From Geodermatophilus amargosae (GTDB lineage: Bacteria > Actinomycetota > Actinomycetes > Mycobacteriales > Geodermatophilaceae), in contig NZ_FPBA01000002.1 in assembly GCF_900116515.1 (NCBI RefSeq), forward strand, positions 248,001-312,000: a DNA stretch of 64,000 nucleotides, in the 5' to 3' direction. Position numbers and translations under genes: made by a program. Shown here in pieces: positions 45,694 through 53,623 of this stretch. The notes under the pieces are model-generated. The model worked only from the letters and a program-made list of their open reading frames with translations, ran no database searches and had not been told where the DNA came from. Numbering within the stretch: the first letter of the stretch is position 1; the number at the start of each line of letters is the position of its first letter.

Positions 45694-46796
45694 GAGGAGG
45701 TGCGGCGCAGCCGCCAGGCGAGGACCGTGAGCAGGACGTAGGCCAGCCCCGCGGCCAGCAGCCCCGCGCCGGGGACGGTCCAGTCCAGCTCGTCGGAGGC
45801 GACGGCGTCGCGCAGACCGCCCAGCCCGGCGGCGAGCACCGTCACCGCGACGGCGAGGAAGCCGCCGACCGCGGCCAGCCGCGGCCGCAGCGAGGGGGCG
45901 AGCACCGACCCGAGCAGCACCGCGCCGGCGAGGAGCAGACCGCCGAGCAGCGCCAGGCCGGGCCGCTCGAGCAGCGCCTGCGGGCCCGGCTGCTCGACCA
46001 CGACCTCCAGGCCGGTGGACGGGTCGGCGACGATCCGGTCAGGGACGTCGGCGGCCGGGAGCGCCAGGCAGAGCACCGTGAGGACGCCGAGCACGACGGC
46101 GGCGCCGGCCAGTCCGGGGCGGGCCGGGTCGAGCGCGCCGCGGTCCTCCATGACCGTGCGGTTCCACGACGCCGCGGCGAGGACCCCGGCGACGACGGTC
46201 AGCGCCAGCGCGGCGACCTGCAGCCACCACCCGCCGCCGGTCTGCACGGAACTGGTGAGCACGCGCTCGCCGGCGAGCACCTCGATGCCCGGGCGGACGG
46301 TGGAGGTGCTGCCGCGGTAGACCTCGATGAGCATCGCGCCGAGAGCCAGCGCGCCGCCGACGCCGGCGTAGGCCAGCCCGAAGCGCGGCACCCGCCCGGC
46401 CGCCAGTCCCGCTCCCACCGCCACCGCGGTCAGCGGGACGACGAGGCCGGCCAGCGCGCCGCCGAGGCCACCGGCCAGCGCGAGTTCGCGGCCGCCGACG
46501 ACGAGGTAGGTCGGGAGGAGCGCGGCCACGCCCGCGGGACCGGCGAGCACGAGCAGGACGCCGACGGCGCGGGCGGCACCGGGTGGGTCCCCGACGACCA
46601 GGCCGTCGCCCGGTGCAGGCGCGACGGCACCGGCCGCGGGGCGGGCCGGTCGCCGGTCGGCAGCGGGGCCCGTGCCGGTCCGCCGGTCACCGGCCCGGGG
46701 CGACCCGGTCCTGCGGGCACCGGCGGTCGTGGTGCGGCGGGCGCCCGCCGCGCCGCGGGGCCGGTCGTCGCGGGCTGAGCTCTCACGGCCGGCCAC
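45690..46796 (-). CDS. Polytopic membrane protein of unknown function
   Basis: 368 residues: an Arg/Gly/Ala-rich cytoplasmic N-terminal region of about 70 residues, then eight or so hydrophobic helices with short loops. A non-helical loop carries VYRGSTSTVRPGIEVLAGERVLTS, probably extracellular. I do not recognise the family. AAGGGGGA lies 3-4 nt before the GTG used. Its stop overlaps the B12-like gene, so the two form an operon that is divergent from the lipase gene. This pair and the lipase are the genes absent from the matching mycobacterial order. Confidence 0.65.
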   Translation of the reverse strand: MAGRESSARDDRPRGAAGARRTTTAGARRTGSPRAGDRRTGTGPAADRRPARPAAGAVAPAPGDGLVVGDPPGAARAVGVLLVLAGPAGVAALLPTYLVVGGRELALAGGLGGALAGLVVPLTAVAVGAGLAAGRVPRFGLAYAGVGGALALGAMLIEVYRGSTSTVRPGIEVLAGERVLTSSVQTGGGWWLQVAALALTVVAGVLAAASWNRTVMEDRGALDPARPGLAGAAVVLGVLTVLCLALPAADVPDRIVADPSTGLEVVVEQPGPQALLERPGLALLGGLLLAGAVLLGSVLAPSLRPRLAAVGGFLAVAVTVLAAGLGGLRDAVASDELDWTVPGAGLLAAGLAYVLLTVLAWRLRRTSS

Positions 46797-46834
46797 GGGT
46801 CCCCCTTCGTCAGGATGTGTTGCGTTCCGGTATC

Positions 46835-46922
46835 GATCTCGTCGAGATCCCCGCACCGTCTGTGTGACCGTGGACACACCAGGGCATTACCGTCCCGTGA
46901 ACAGAGCACCACTCAGGTGCTC
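46835..46922. promoter_or_regulatory. Divergent regulatory region with two inverted repeats
   Basis: GATCTC-GTC-GAGATC at 46835-46849 and GAGCACC-ACTCA-GGTGCTC at 46904-46922 are perfect inverted repeats between the divergent membrane-protein and lipase genes. They are operator candidates without a known regulator. Confidence 0.35.
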
Positions 46923-46981
46923 CGCCACGACGGACCCGGGTCCCGGGACGCCGCCGCGGCCGCCGAACGGGGAGGACGTCC

Positions 46982-47872
46982 ATGCGCGCGACCGGCGACC
47001 CCGGGTGCCGTCCAGGGTGGCACACCGACGAGCTCTCCCCGGGAACGCCACGGGCCGCCCTGCGCTCCCTGGTCACCCCCGTGGCCGTCGCCGGCGGGCT
47101 CACCGAGCTGGCCTGGGTCGGCGCGCACGCGCTGCTCTACCCGCTCGGCACCCGCAAGGAGCAGCTCCGGCTGGACCCGCGCTGCCGGCCGGGTGAGCAG
47201 CCGCCGAGCGTGCGCGCGCTCTTCGCCGCCGACCCGCTCGCCGCGCGCATCCCCGTCCTGCTCGTCCACGGGCTCATCGACAACCGGTCGATCTTCACCG
47301 TGATGCGGCGCGGGCTGCGCCGGCGCGGCTTCGCCCAGGTCTGCACCTGGAACTACAGCCCGCTGCTCGGTGACGTCGCCGAGGGCGCCCGCGACCTCGG
47401 CGAGCACGTCGAGCGCATCTGCGCCCAGACCGGCCACGACCGCGTGCACCTCGTGGGCCACAGCCTCGGCGGGCTCATCTCGCGGCACTACGTGCAGCGG
47501 CAGGGCGGCGGCCGGCGGGTCGAGTCGCTGGTCACCCTGGGCACGCCGCACGGCGGCTCGGTGCTGGCCCACCTGCTTCCGACGCCGATGGTGCGCCAGC
47601 TGCGGCCGGGGTCGGCACTGCTGCAGGAGCTCGCCGAGCCCGCGCCGGACTGGTCGACGCCGACGACCGCCGTCTACAGCAACCTCGACCAGCTCGTCGT
47701 CCCCACGCGGCTCGGCCGTTGCGACCACCCGGACCTGCGGGCGCGCAACGTCCTCGTGCGAGGCGTGGGGCACATGTCGCTGCCGTTCCACCGCGGCGTC
47801 GTCGACGAGGTGGCCGCGACCCTCGCCGGGCTGCGCCCCGCCGCTCACGCGCCGCTGGCCTCCGCCGCCTGA
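46982..47872 (+). CDS. Alpha/beta-hydrolase, lipase/esterase-like
   Basis: 296-residue hydrolase. The nucleophile elbow is GHSLGG in [17 protein letters not shown], the oxyanion strand is [16 protein letters not shown], and the histidine end reads [12 protein letters not shown]. The fold resembles triacylglycerol lipase or PGAP1-like esterases. No cleavable signal peptide is evident, although an N-terminal hydrophobic stretch ([19 protein letters not shown]) could associate with the membrane. GGGGAGGA precedes the ATG. Substrate unknown. Confidence 0.85.
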   Translation: MRATGDPGCRPGWHTDELSPGTPRAALRSLVTPVAVAGGLTELAWVGAHALLYPLGTRKEQLRLDPRCRPGEQPPSVRALFAADPLAARIPVLLVHGLIDNRSIFTVMRRGLRRRGFAQVCTWNYSPLLGDVAEGARDLGEHVERICAQTGHDRVHLVGHSLGGLISRHYVQRQGGGRRVESLVTLGTPHGGSVLAHLLPTPMVRQLRPGSALLQELAEPAPDWSTPTTAVYSNLDQLVVPTRLGRCDHPDLRARNVLVRGVGHMSLPFHRGVVDEVAATLAGLRPAAHAPLASAA

Positions 47873-48065
47873 CCGTCTCCTCACTCGTAGGAGATTTGGC
47901 GACACACAGCGTCGCCTCCCGCGGTCGGCCCTGACGGAACGTTACGGTCCGATCACGGCGCCGGTACCCACCGGCGGGCGCCCTCCCGGGCGTCTCCACC
48001 ACCGTCGCTCCCCCGACGGACCGCTCCGTGCGGTCGTCCCGGGTGCGTGGACGAAGGGTGTCGGC

Positions 48066-49022
48066 GTGACCTCGCTCCTCGAGCCCGCGGCGACCGGCCG
48101 CCGGCCGGCCGAGCCCGAGGCGACCGGCCGCATCTCCGCCGGCCCGCTGGGGAGGGCCGGCCTGCCCCCGCTCCGCCGGCCCGCGGTCCCGTCCGTGCCG
48201 GCTCCCCGTGCCGCCGTCGAGGACTCCCCCGCCGACGAGCACGTGATCGCCGGCGAGCACGTGTCCGCTGACGAGGACGTGTCCGCCGACGAGGACGTGT
48301 CCGCCGGACCGGTCGAGGAGACCGCCGAGCGGTCCACCGAGCAGTCCGCCGAGACCGGTGCGCGCCGTTCGGTCCGCCGTCCCCCCGGCCGCCGTGGACC
48401 GCTGTGGCTGGGCGCGCTCGTCGCCGGCGCACTCGTCGCCGGCATCCCCGCCCTGTCCGGCGGGACACCGGCCCCGGCCGCGTCGGTCAGCGCCGCCGAC
48501 TACGGGCTGGGCGCCGCCGACATCGGGCTGACCGGCGAGATGGAGGAGGCCGGCGTCCGCCAGGGCATCACCCAGGCCGAGGCCGCCGTCCGGCTGTCCG
48601 AGCTGGCCGCCTCCCGCGCCGCCCGCGAGCCGCAGACCGCCCTGCCCACGTCGGGCCGCCTCACCACGTGCTTCTGCATGCGCTGGGGCTCGATGCACTA
48701 CGGCATCGACCTCGCCGGCCCGCTCGGCACGCCGATCCACTCGGCCACCGACGGCGTCGTGCTGCGCGCCGGCCGCGCCTCCGGCTACGGCAACGCGGTC
48801 TACATCCAGGACGCCGACGGGAACGTGCACGTCTACGGCCACATGCGCTACTACGACGTCGAGGCCGGCCAGATCGTGCACGCCGGCGACCAGATTGCCA
48901 AGATCGGCAACGAGGGCCAGTCCACCGGCCCGCACCTGCACTACGAGATCCACCGCGGCGGCATGACCGGCCGGCCGATCGACCCCGAGGACTGGCTCGC
49001 CGACCACGGCGTCACCATCTGA
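48066..49022 (+). CDS. M23-family peptidoglycan endopeptidase
   Basis: 318-residue LytM-type zinc metallopeptidase. After a ~115-residue Glu/Asp-rich cytoplasmic region comes a signal-anchor helix (LWLGALVAGALVAGIPALSG). The catalytic domain has HYGIDLAGPLG (first His and Asp ligands), HVYGHMRYYDV, and GPHLHYEIHRGG (HxH). It should cleave peptidoglycan cross-links. A GTG with GAAGGG upstream is used. It lies opposite the uvrD-like gene, as in mycobacteria (Rv0950c/Rv0949, from memory). Confidence 0.88.
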   Translation: MTSLLEPAATGRRPAEPEATGRISAGPLGRAGLPPLRRPAVPSVPAPRAAVEDSPADEHVIAGEHVSADEDVSADEDVSAGPVEETAERSTEQSAETGARRSVRRPPGRRGPLWLGALVAGALVAGIPALSGGTPAPAASVSAADYGLGAADIGLTGEMEEAGVRQGITQAEAAVRLSELAASRAAREPQTALPTSGRLTTCFCMRWGSMHYGIDLAGPLGTPIHSATDGVVLRAGRASGYGNAVYIQDADGNVHVYGHMRYYDVEAGQIVHAGDQIAKIGNEGQSTGPHLHYEIHRGGMTGRPIDPEDWLADHGVTI

Positions 49023-49053
49023 GCCCCACCACCTGGCGACCTCCGGCCGCATC

Positions 49054-49113
49054 GCCGGCGTTCTTCGCGGTCTGCGGGCACTGCAGCACCCGCAGGGCAC
49101 GAGGAACACCGGC
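49054..49113. repeat. Long imperfect palindrome between convergent genes
   Basis: Two 27-nt arms (49054-49080 and 49087-49113) match as reverse complements at 20 of 27 positions around a CTGCAG centre. It lies downstream of both the M23 gene and the helicase gene, so it can act as a two-way transcript end. Confidence 0.55.
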
Positions 49114-49236
49114 AGTGCACCCCGCCCGCCCGGTGCAGGTCCGGCTCGTGCGGTGCCGGCCACGCTCCCGCGGCGGTGCAGCACCGCAAGAGCTCAGCGA
49201 ACACCGCAGGAGCGCCTGGGCCTCCGCTCCTCGGGC

Positions 49237-51534
49237 CTAGAGCTTGACGAGCGGGGCGTAGCGCAGGACGAGGCGCTTGGTGCCGCCGGAGCCGAAGTCG
49301 ACCGTCGCCTGGGCCTTGTCGCCCGCGCCGTTGACCTCGACCACCGTGCCGAGACCGAACGCGTCGTGGCTGACCCGGTCGCCGACGTCGACGGAGATGA
49401 CCTGCCGGTTGCCCGCGCCGCCGCGCAGCCCGCCGGTGGACAGCCCGGTGGCCGCGACCCGCGACTGGGCCGACCCGTAGCCGGTGCTCGGCGCCGGCGT
49501 CGGGTCTGTGCGCGCCCAGTGGACGGTGTCGGACGGCAGTTCGTCGAGGAACCGCGACGGCGGGTTGTAGGCCGGCTGCCCCCAGCTGGTGCGCACGGTG
49601 GCGCGGGACAGGAACAGCCGCTGCCGGGCGCGGGTGATGCCGACGTAGGCCAGCCGCCGCTCCTCCTCCAGCTCCCGCGGGTCGCCGAGGGCACGCAGGT
49701 GCGGGAACACGCCGTCCTCGAGGCCGGTCAGGAACACGACGGGGAACTCCAGGCCCTTGGCGGTGTGCAGCGTCATCAGCGTGACGACGCCGGCGTCGTC
49801 GCCGGTCACGGGGATCTGGTCGGCGTCGGCCACCAGCGAGACCTGCTCGAGGAAGTCGGTGACCGTGCCGCCGGGGTTGGCGGCCTCGAACTCGGCGGCC
49901 ACCGAGATGAGCTCGTTGAGGTTGTCGACGCGGCCCTCGTCCTGCGGATCGGTGCTGGCCTCGAGCTCGGCGAGGTAGCCGGTGCGGTCGAGGATGCTCT
50001 CCAGCAGCGCGGCCGGGCCGGAGCCGGTCTCGACGAGCTGCTCGAACTCCTCCAGCAGGGCCACGAACTCCTGCAGCGCCTTGAGCGAGCGCGGCGCCAG
50101 CGTGGTGATCTCCGGGCAGCGGCGCAGCGCGGTGGCGAAGGCGATCCGCTCGCGGTCGGCGAACTGCTCGATGCAGGACTCGGCCTTGTCGCCGATGCCG
50201 CGCTTGGGCGTGTTGATCACCCGGCGCAGGCTGACGACGTCGGCCGGGTTGGCGACCACCTTGAGGTAGGCCAGCGCGTCGCGGACCTCCTTGCGCTCGT
50301 AGAAGCGCACCCCGCCGACGACCTTGTAGGGCATGCCGACGCGGATGAACACCTCCTCGAACACACGCGAGGCGTTGTTGGTCCGGTAGAAGACGGCGAT
50401 GTCCTTGGGTTGCGCCGCGCCCTCGTCGACCAGCGCGTCGATCTGCTCGGCGACCCAGGCCGCCTCGTCGTGCTCGTTCTCGGCGACGTAGCCCTCGATG
50501 AGCTCGCCGTCGCCGGCGTCGGTCCAGAGGCTCTTGGGACGACGGCTGGTGTTCTTCGCGATGACGGTGTTGGCGGCCTTGAGGATCCGCTGCGTGGAGC
50601 GGTAGTTCTGCTCCAGCAGGATCGTCGTGGCCTGCGGGTAGTCCCGCTCGAACTCGTCGATGTTGCGGATGGTCGCGCCGCGGAAGGCGTAGATCGACTG
50701 GTCGGCGTCGCCGACGACGCACAGCTCGGCCGGCGGCACGGGACCCTCACCGGTGCCGACCAGCTCGCGGACCAGCACGTACTGCGCGTGGTTGGTGTCC
50801 TGGTACTCGTCGACGAGCACGTGCCGGAACCGGCGGCGGTAGTGCTCGGCCACGTCGGGGAACGCCTGCAGCAGGTGCACCGTCGTCATGATCAGGTCGT
50901 CGAAGTCCATCGCGTGCGCCTGGCGCAGCCGCTGCTGGTAGAGCCGGTAGGCCTCCGCGAGCACCTTCTCCGGCGCCGTCTGCGGGACGTAGGCCTCCTC
51001 GTCGACCAGCTCGTTCTTCAGGTTCGAGACCTGCGCGGCGAGGCTGCGGCCCGGGTAGCGCTTGGCGTCGAGGTCGAGGTCGCGCGCGACCATCGACATG
51101 AGCCGCACCGAGTCGCCCTGGTCGTAGATCGTGAACGACGACTTGAGGCCCAGCTTGGCGGCCTCGGCGCGCAGGATGCGCACGCACATCGAGTGGAACG
51201 TGGACACCCACATCGCCCGGGCACGCGGCCCGACCAGCCGGGCGACCCGCTCCTTCATCTCACCGGCGGCCTTGTTGGTGAAGGTGATCGCCAGGACCTC
51301 GCCCGGCTGCACCCCGCGGGCGCCGAGCAGGTAGGCGACGCGGTGGGTGAGGACGCGGGTCTTGCCGGACCCGGCGCCGGCGACGATGAGCAGCGGCCCG
51401 CCCTCGTGGACGACGGCCTGGCGCTGGGGACCGTTGAGCCCGGCCAGCATCCGGTCCAGTTCCCGGCCGGCCGAGCCGGGAGCGGAACGCTGGAGCGCGG
51501 CGGTTCCGGGGAGGGCCTGCTGCACGCTGCTCAT
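49237..51534 (-). CDS. pcrA: ATP-dependent DNA helicase UvrD/PcrA (UvrD1-like)
   Basis: 765-residue superfamily 1A helicase acting in nucleotide-excision repair and replication-transcription conflicts. LNGPQRQAV is the Q motif, VAGAGSGKTR the Walker A near residue 52, VDEYQDTN motif II, DADQSIYAFRGA motif III, EQNYRST motif IV, LMTLHTAKGLEF motif V and VGITRARQRL motif VI. The C-terminal ~50 residues (VGDRVSHDAFGLGTVVEV) form the Tudor-like domain used by PcrA to contact RNA polymerase. The ATG has TACAGT 9 nt upstream, so the message may be leaderless. Confidence 0.94.
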   Translation of the reverse strand: MSSVQQALPGTAALQRSAPGSAGRELDRMLAGLNGPQRQAVVHEGGPLLIVAGAGSGKTRVLTHRVAYLLGARGVQPGEVLAITFTNKAAGEMKERVARLVGPRARAMWVSTFHSMCVRILRAEAAKLGLKSSFTIYDQGDSVRLMSMVARDLDLDAKRYPGRSLAAQVSNLKNELVDEEAYVPQTAPEKVLAEAYRLYQQRLRQAHAMDFDDLIMTTVHLLQAFPDVAEHYRRRFRHVLVDEYQDTNHAQYVLVRELVGTGEGPVPPAELCVVGDADQSIYAFRGATIRNIDEFERDYPQATTILLEQNYRSTQRILKAANTVIAKNTSRRPKSLWTDAGDGELIEGYVAENEHDEAAWVAEQIDALVDEGAAQPKDIAVFYRTNNASRVFEEVFIRVGMPYKVVGGVRFYERKEVRDALAYLKVVANPADVVSLRRVINTPKRGIGDKAESCIEQFADRERIAFATALRRCPEITTLAPRSLKALQEFVALLEEFEQLVETGSGPAALLESILDRTGYLAELEASTDPQDEGRVDNLNELISVAAEFEAANPGGTVTDFLEQVSLVADADQIPVTGDDAGVVTLMTLHTAKGLEFPVVFLTGLEDGVFPHLRALGDPRELEEERRLAYVGITRARQRLFLSRATVRTSWGQPAYNPPSRFLDELPSDTVHWARTDPTPAPSTGYGSAQSRVAATGLSTGGLRGGAGNRQVISVDVGDRVSHDAFGLGTVVEVNGAGDKAQATVDFGSGGTKRLVLRYAPLVKL

Positions 51535-51543
51535 AGACACACC

Positions 51544-51549
51544 ACTGTA
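51544..51549 (-). promoter_or_regulatory. -10 box of the uvrD/pcrA gene
   Basis: TACAGT on the minus strand, 9 nt before the ATG; the leader is therefore absent or only a few bases long. Confidence 0.4.
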
Positions 51550-51627
51550 GTTCGGAGGAGCGACAGGACCGCCCGACGCCGGGGCAGCTGTGGAGACCTC
51601 CGGCCGTGCTGTGGCACACTCTGCGCC

Positions 51628-51693
51628 GTGCTGCTCCCCACCTCCAGCTTTTCCTACGGGCACCGGGTTCCGGTGTCCGTCGCCGCTGGCTGA
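51628..51693 (+). CDS. Putative leader peptide upstream of chorismate mutase
   Basis: A 21-residue frame (MLLPTSSFSYGHRVPVSVAAG if the GTG is read as Met) between a CACACT box 7 nt upstream and a hairpin with a T-rich tail 16 nt beyond its stop. Phe and Tyr codons occur two apart (FSY), which would suit attenuation by aromatic aminoacyl-tRNA supply for a chorismate mutase. The number of control codons is low, so the call is tentative. Confidence 0.35.
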   Translation: MLLPTSSFSYGHRVPVSVAAG

Positions 51694-51708
51694 GCAGCCG
51701 CCGCAACG

Positions 51709-51739
51709 AACGCCCCGGGCCCGAGGAGCCCGGGGCGTT
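51709..51739 (+). terminator. Candidate attenuator hairpin
   Basis: Perfect 11-bp stem AACGCCCCGGG with a 9-nt loop, followed by TTTCTCGTT. It lies in the leader of the chorismate mutase gene, and no other plus-strand gene ends nearby. GGGCACCGGG at 51658-51667 could pair with its left arm as an anti-terminator. Confidence 0.55.
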
Positions 51740-51786
51740 TCTCGTTCCCGGGGTCCGACGGCCACCGTCCCGCCCCGGAGGAAACG

Positions 51787-52092
51787 ATGAGCACCGCCCT
51801 TCCCAGCAGCGCCCTTCCCAGCAGCGCCCTTCCCAGCAGCGCCCTTCCCGCCGACGAGCGCATCGCCGAGCTGCGGACCGAGATCGACGCCTGCGACGCC
51901 GAGATCATCCGGCTCGTGCAGCGCCGCCTGAGCGTGTCCTCCGAGATCGGGCAGCTGCGCAGCGCCGCCGGCGGCACCCGGCTGTCGCTGTCGCGCGAGC
52001 AGCAGGTGCTCGCCCGCTTCCAGGACGCGCTCGGCCCCGAGGGCGCCACCCTGGGCCTGATGCTGCTGCGCCACGGCCGCGGGCGTCTGTAG
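51787..52092 (+). CDS. Chorismate mutase (AroQ type)
   Basis: 101-residue all-helical chorismate mutase converting chorismate to prephenate for Phe and Tyr synthesis. The first helix carries RIAELRTEIDACDAEIIRLVQRR, with the basic residues of the active site, followed by SSEIGQLR and LSLSREQQVLARF. Size and location beside the uvrD-like gene match mycobacterial Rv0948c, from memory. The first 20 residues are three SSALP repeats made by a 15-bp tandem repeat and are not part of the fold. GGAGGAAACG precedes the ATG. Confidence 0.88.
   Translation: MSTALPSSALPSSALPSSALPADERIAELRTEIDACDAEIIRLVQRRLSVSSEIGQLRSAAGGTRLSLSREQQVLARFQDALGPEGATLGLMLLRHGRGRL
51796..51849 (+). repeat. 15-bp tandem repeat inside the chorismate mutase gene
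   Basis: Unit GCCCTTCCCAGCAGC occurs three times exactly plus nine bases of a fourth. It encodes a disordered SSALP extension at the N terminus. Confidence 0.92.
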
Positions 52093-52098
52093 CGGCGA

Positions 52099-52125
52099 TG
52101 TCACACCGCGGGCGGCTGCGTCGTC
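52099..52125 (+). promoter_or_regulatory. ECF41-type sigma factor promoter
   Basis: TGTCACA (52099-52105) and CGTC (52122-52125) are separated by 16 nt, matching the published ECF41 promoter consensus as I recall it. It lies about 33 nt upstream of the first gene of an operon that encodes an ECF41-type sigma factor, as expected for an autoregulated unit. Confidence 0.72.
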
Positions 52126-52157
52126 TCCAGGGCATCCCCGTCGGAGAGGACGCCGTC

Positions 52158-52727
52158 ATGACCCCCAGCAGCACCGCCCGCATCCCGCTCGACCCGCCGC
52201 GCACCCTCGTCACCCGTGCCGTGGACTGGTACTCGCGCCGCACCTTCGGCGCGACGCTCACCCCGGCCGCCGCGATGGGGCACCACCCGCGCCTGCTCGT
52301 CACCCAGCTCCGCCACGAGCAGGCCCTCGCCAGGTGGGACCGGCTCGACCCGACGCTCAAGACGCTCGCCGTCATGTCGGCGGCGGTGACGGTCGGCTGC
52401 TCGTGGTGCGTCGACTTCGGGTACTGGGTCACCGTCCAGGAGGGCATCGACCCCGCCAAGCTGCGGGCGGTACCCACCTGGCGGGACAGCGACGAGCTCA
52501 CCGACCTCGAGCGGCGGGTCGTCGAGTACGCCGAGGCCATGAGCACCACGCCGATGGGCGTCACCGACGAGATGGTCGCCGGCCTGCGGCGCGACCTCGA
52601 CGACGCTGCCCTGGTGGAGCTGACGACGATGGTCGCCGTGGAGAACTCCCGGGCCCGCGCCAACAGCGCACTCGGTCTGCACAGCCAGGGCTTCCGCGAC
52701 CGCTGCGAGCTCCCGGCCCGGGCATGA
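52158..52727 (+). CDS. Carboxymuconolactone decarboxylase/AhpD-like protein
   Basis: 189-residue protein with the CMD/AhpD helical fold. The core reads LDPTLKTLAVMSAAVTVGCSWCVDFGYW, giving a C-x-x-C pair (CSWC) but no histidine at the position used by AhpD. Later AMSTTPMGVTDEMVAGL and VELTTMVAVENSRARANSALG fit the family. ECF41 sigma factors are characteristically encoded with such proteins. GGAGAGGA precedes the ATG. Its stop overlaps the sigma factor ATG (ATGA). The likely role is redox or peroxide handling, or sensing for the sigma factor, but the reaction is unknown. Confidence 0.85.
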   Translation: MTPSSTARIPLDPPRTLVTRAVDWYSRRTFGATLTPAAAMGHHPRLLVTQLRHEQALARWDRLDPTLKTLAVMSAAVTVGCSWCVDFGYWVTVQEGIDPAKLRAVPTWRDSDELTDLERRVVEYAEAMSTTPMGVTDEMVAGLRRDLDDAALVELTTMVAVENSRARANSALGLHSQGFRDRCELPARA

Positions 52728-53623
52728 CCGACGTCCTGGCGGCCTTCGACGCGCACCGGCGGCTGCTGTTCACCGTCGCCTACCAGATGCTGGGCAGCGT
52801 CGCCGACGCCGAGGACGCGGTGCAGGACGCCTGGCTGCGCTGGTCGGCGACCGACCGGGACGACGTCGCCGACCCGCGCGCCTACCTGGTGCGGGTCATC
52901 ACCCGGCTGGCCCTCGACCGGCTCGACTCCGCCCGCGCCCGCCGGGAGACCTACGTCGGCCCCTGGCTGCCCGAGCCGCTGCTCACCGGGGGTGCCGGCG
53001 ACCCGGCCGACGACGCCGTGCTCGGCGACGAGGTGTCGCTGGCGCTGCTCGTCGTCCTCGAGACCCTCTCGCCCGCCGAGCGCGCCGTCTTCGTCCTCCG
53101 CGAGGTCTTCGGGGTGCCGGCGGGTGAGGTGGCCGCCGTCCTCGGCCGCTCGGAGGCCGCGGTCCGGCAGCTCGGCCACCGCGCCCGGGAGCACGTGGCG
53201 GCCCGCCGGCCGCGGTTCGACGCCGACCCGCAGGCCCACCGGGAGGTCACCGAGCGGTTCCTGGCCGCGACCACGGGCGGCGACGTCGACGCGCTGCTGG
53301 CGGCGCTGGCCCCCGGTGCGGTGCTGGTGACCGACGGCGGTGGCAAGGTCAAGGCGGCGCTGCGGCCGATCACCGGCGCGGACAAGGTGGCCCGCTTCCT
53401 GACCGCGGTGGCGTCGGACGGCGCCTCGCTGCCGGGGCTGCGGATCGGCCTGGCGGAGGTCAACGGCCTGCCCGGGGTGGCGGCGTGGACCGACGCCGGC
53501 CCCTTCGTCGCGGTGTCGCTGGTGGTCGCCGACGGGCTGGTGCAGCAGGTCTTCGTCGTGCTCAACCCGGACAAGCTGGCCGGTCTGCGGAGGGACGAGG
53601 GTCCGCCTACGCTCCGCCGGTGA
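52724..53623 (+). CDS. sigJ: ECF sigma factor of the SigJ/ECF41 group
   Basis: 299-residue extracytoplasmic-function sigma factor. Region 2 is residues 1-75 (TVAYQMLGSVADAEDAVQDAWLRW), region 4 about 100-160 (LSPAERAVFVLREVFGVPAGEVA, then SEAAVRQLGHRAREHV). A C-terminal SnoaL/NTF2-like extension of about 120 residues contains GGKVKAALRPITGADKVARF and VFVVLNPDKLA, the ECF41 hallmark that replaces a separate anti-sigma factor. The C-terminal domain tunes activity in this group. It is operon-coupled to the CMD-like gene upstream and the PIG-L gene downstream (GTGA overlap). Confidence 0.92.
   Translation: MTDVLAAFDAHRRLLFTVAYQMLGSVADAEDAVQDAWLRWSATDRDDVADPRAYLVRVITRLALDRLDSARARRETYVGPWLPEPLLTGGAGDPADDAVLGDEVSLALLVVLETLSPAERAVFVLREVFGVPAGEVAAVLGRSEAAVRQLGHRAREHVAARRPRFDADPQAHREVTERFLAATTGGDVDALLAALAPGAVLVTDGGGKVKAALRPITGADKVARFLTAVASDGASLPGLRIGLAEVNGLPGVAAWTDAGPFVAVSLVVADGLVQQVFVVLNPDKLAGLRRDEGPPTLRR
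53608..53613 (+). promoter_or_regulatory. Possible internal -10 box before the PIG-L gene
   Basis: TACGCT ends 6 nt before the GTG of the PIG-L gene. It lies within the sigma factor coding sequence and could give a leaderless internal transcript. No -35 is evident. Confidence 0.3.

Noticed and set aside
47873-48065. A cyclic-di-AMP riboswitch before the M23 peptidase
   Set aside because: Such riboswitches control cell-wall hydrolases in actinobacteria, but I could not find the conserved core in this leader.
49153-51627. A long plus-strand frame opposite the helicase gene
   Set aside because: It is antisense to a gene with all seven helicase motifs. Only its last 21 codons, beyond the helicase, were considered as a leader peptide.
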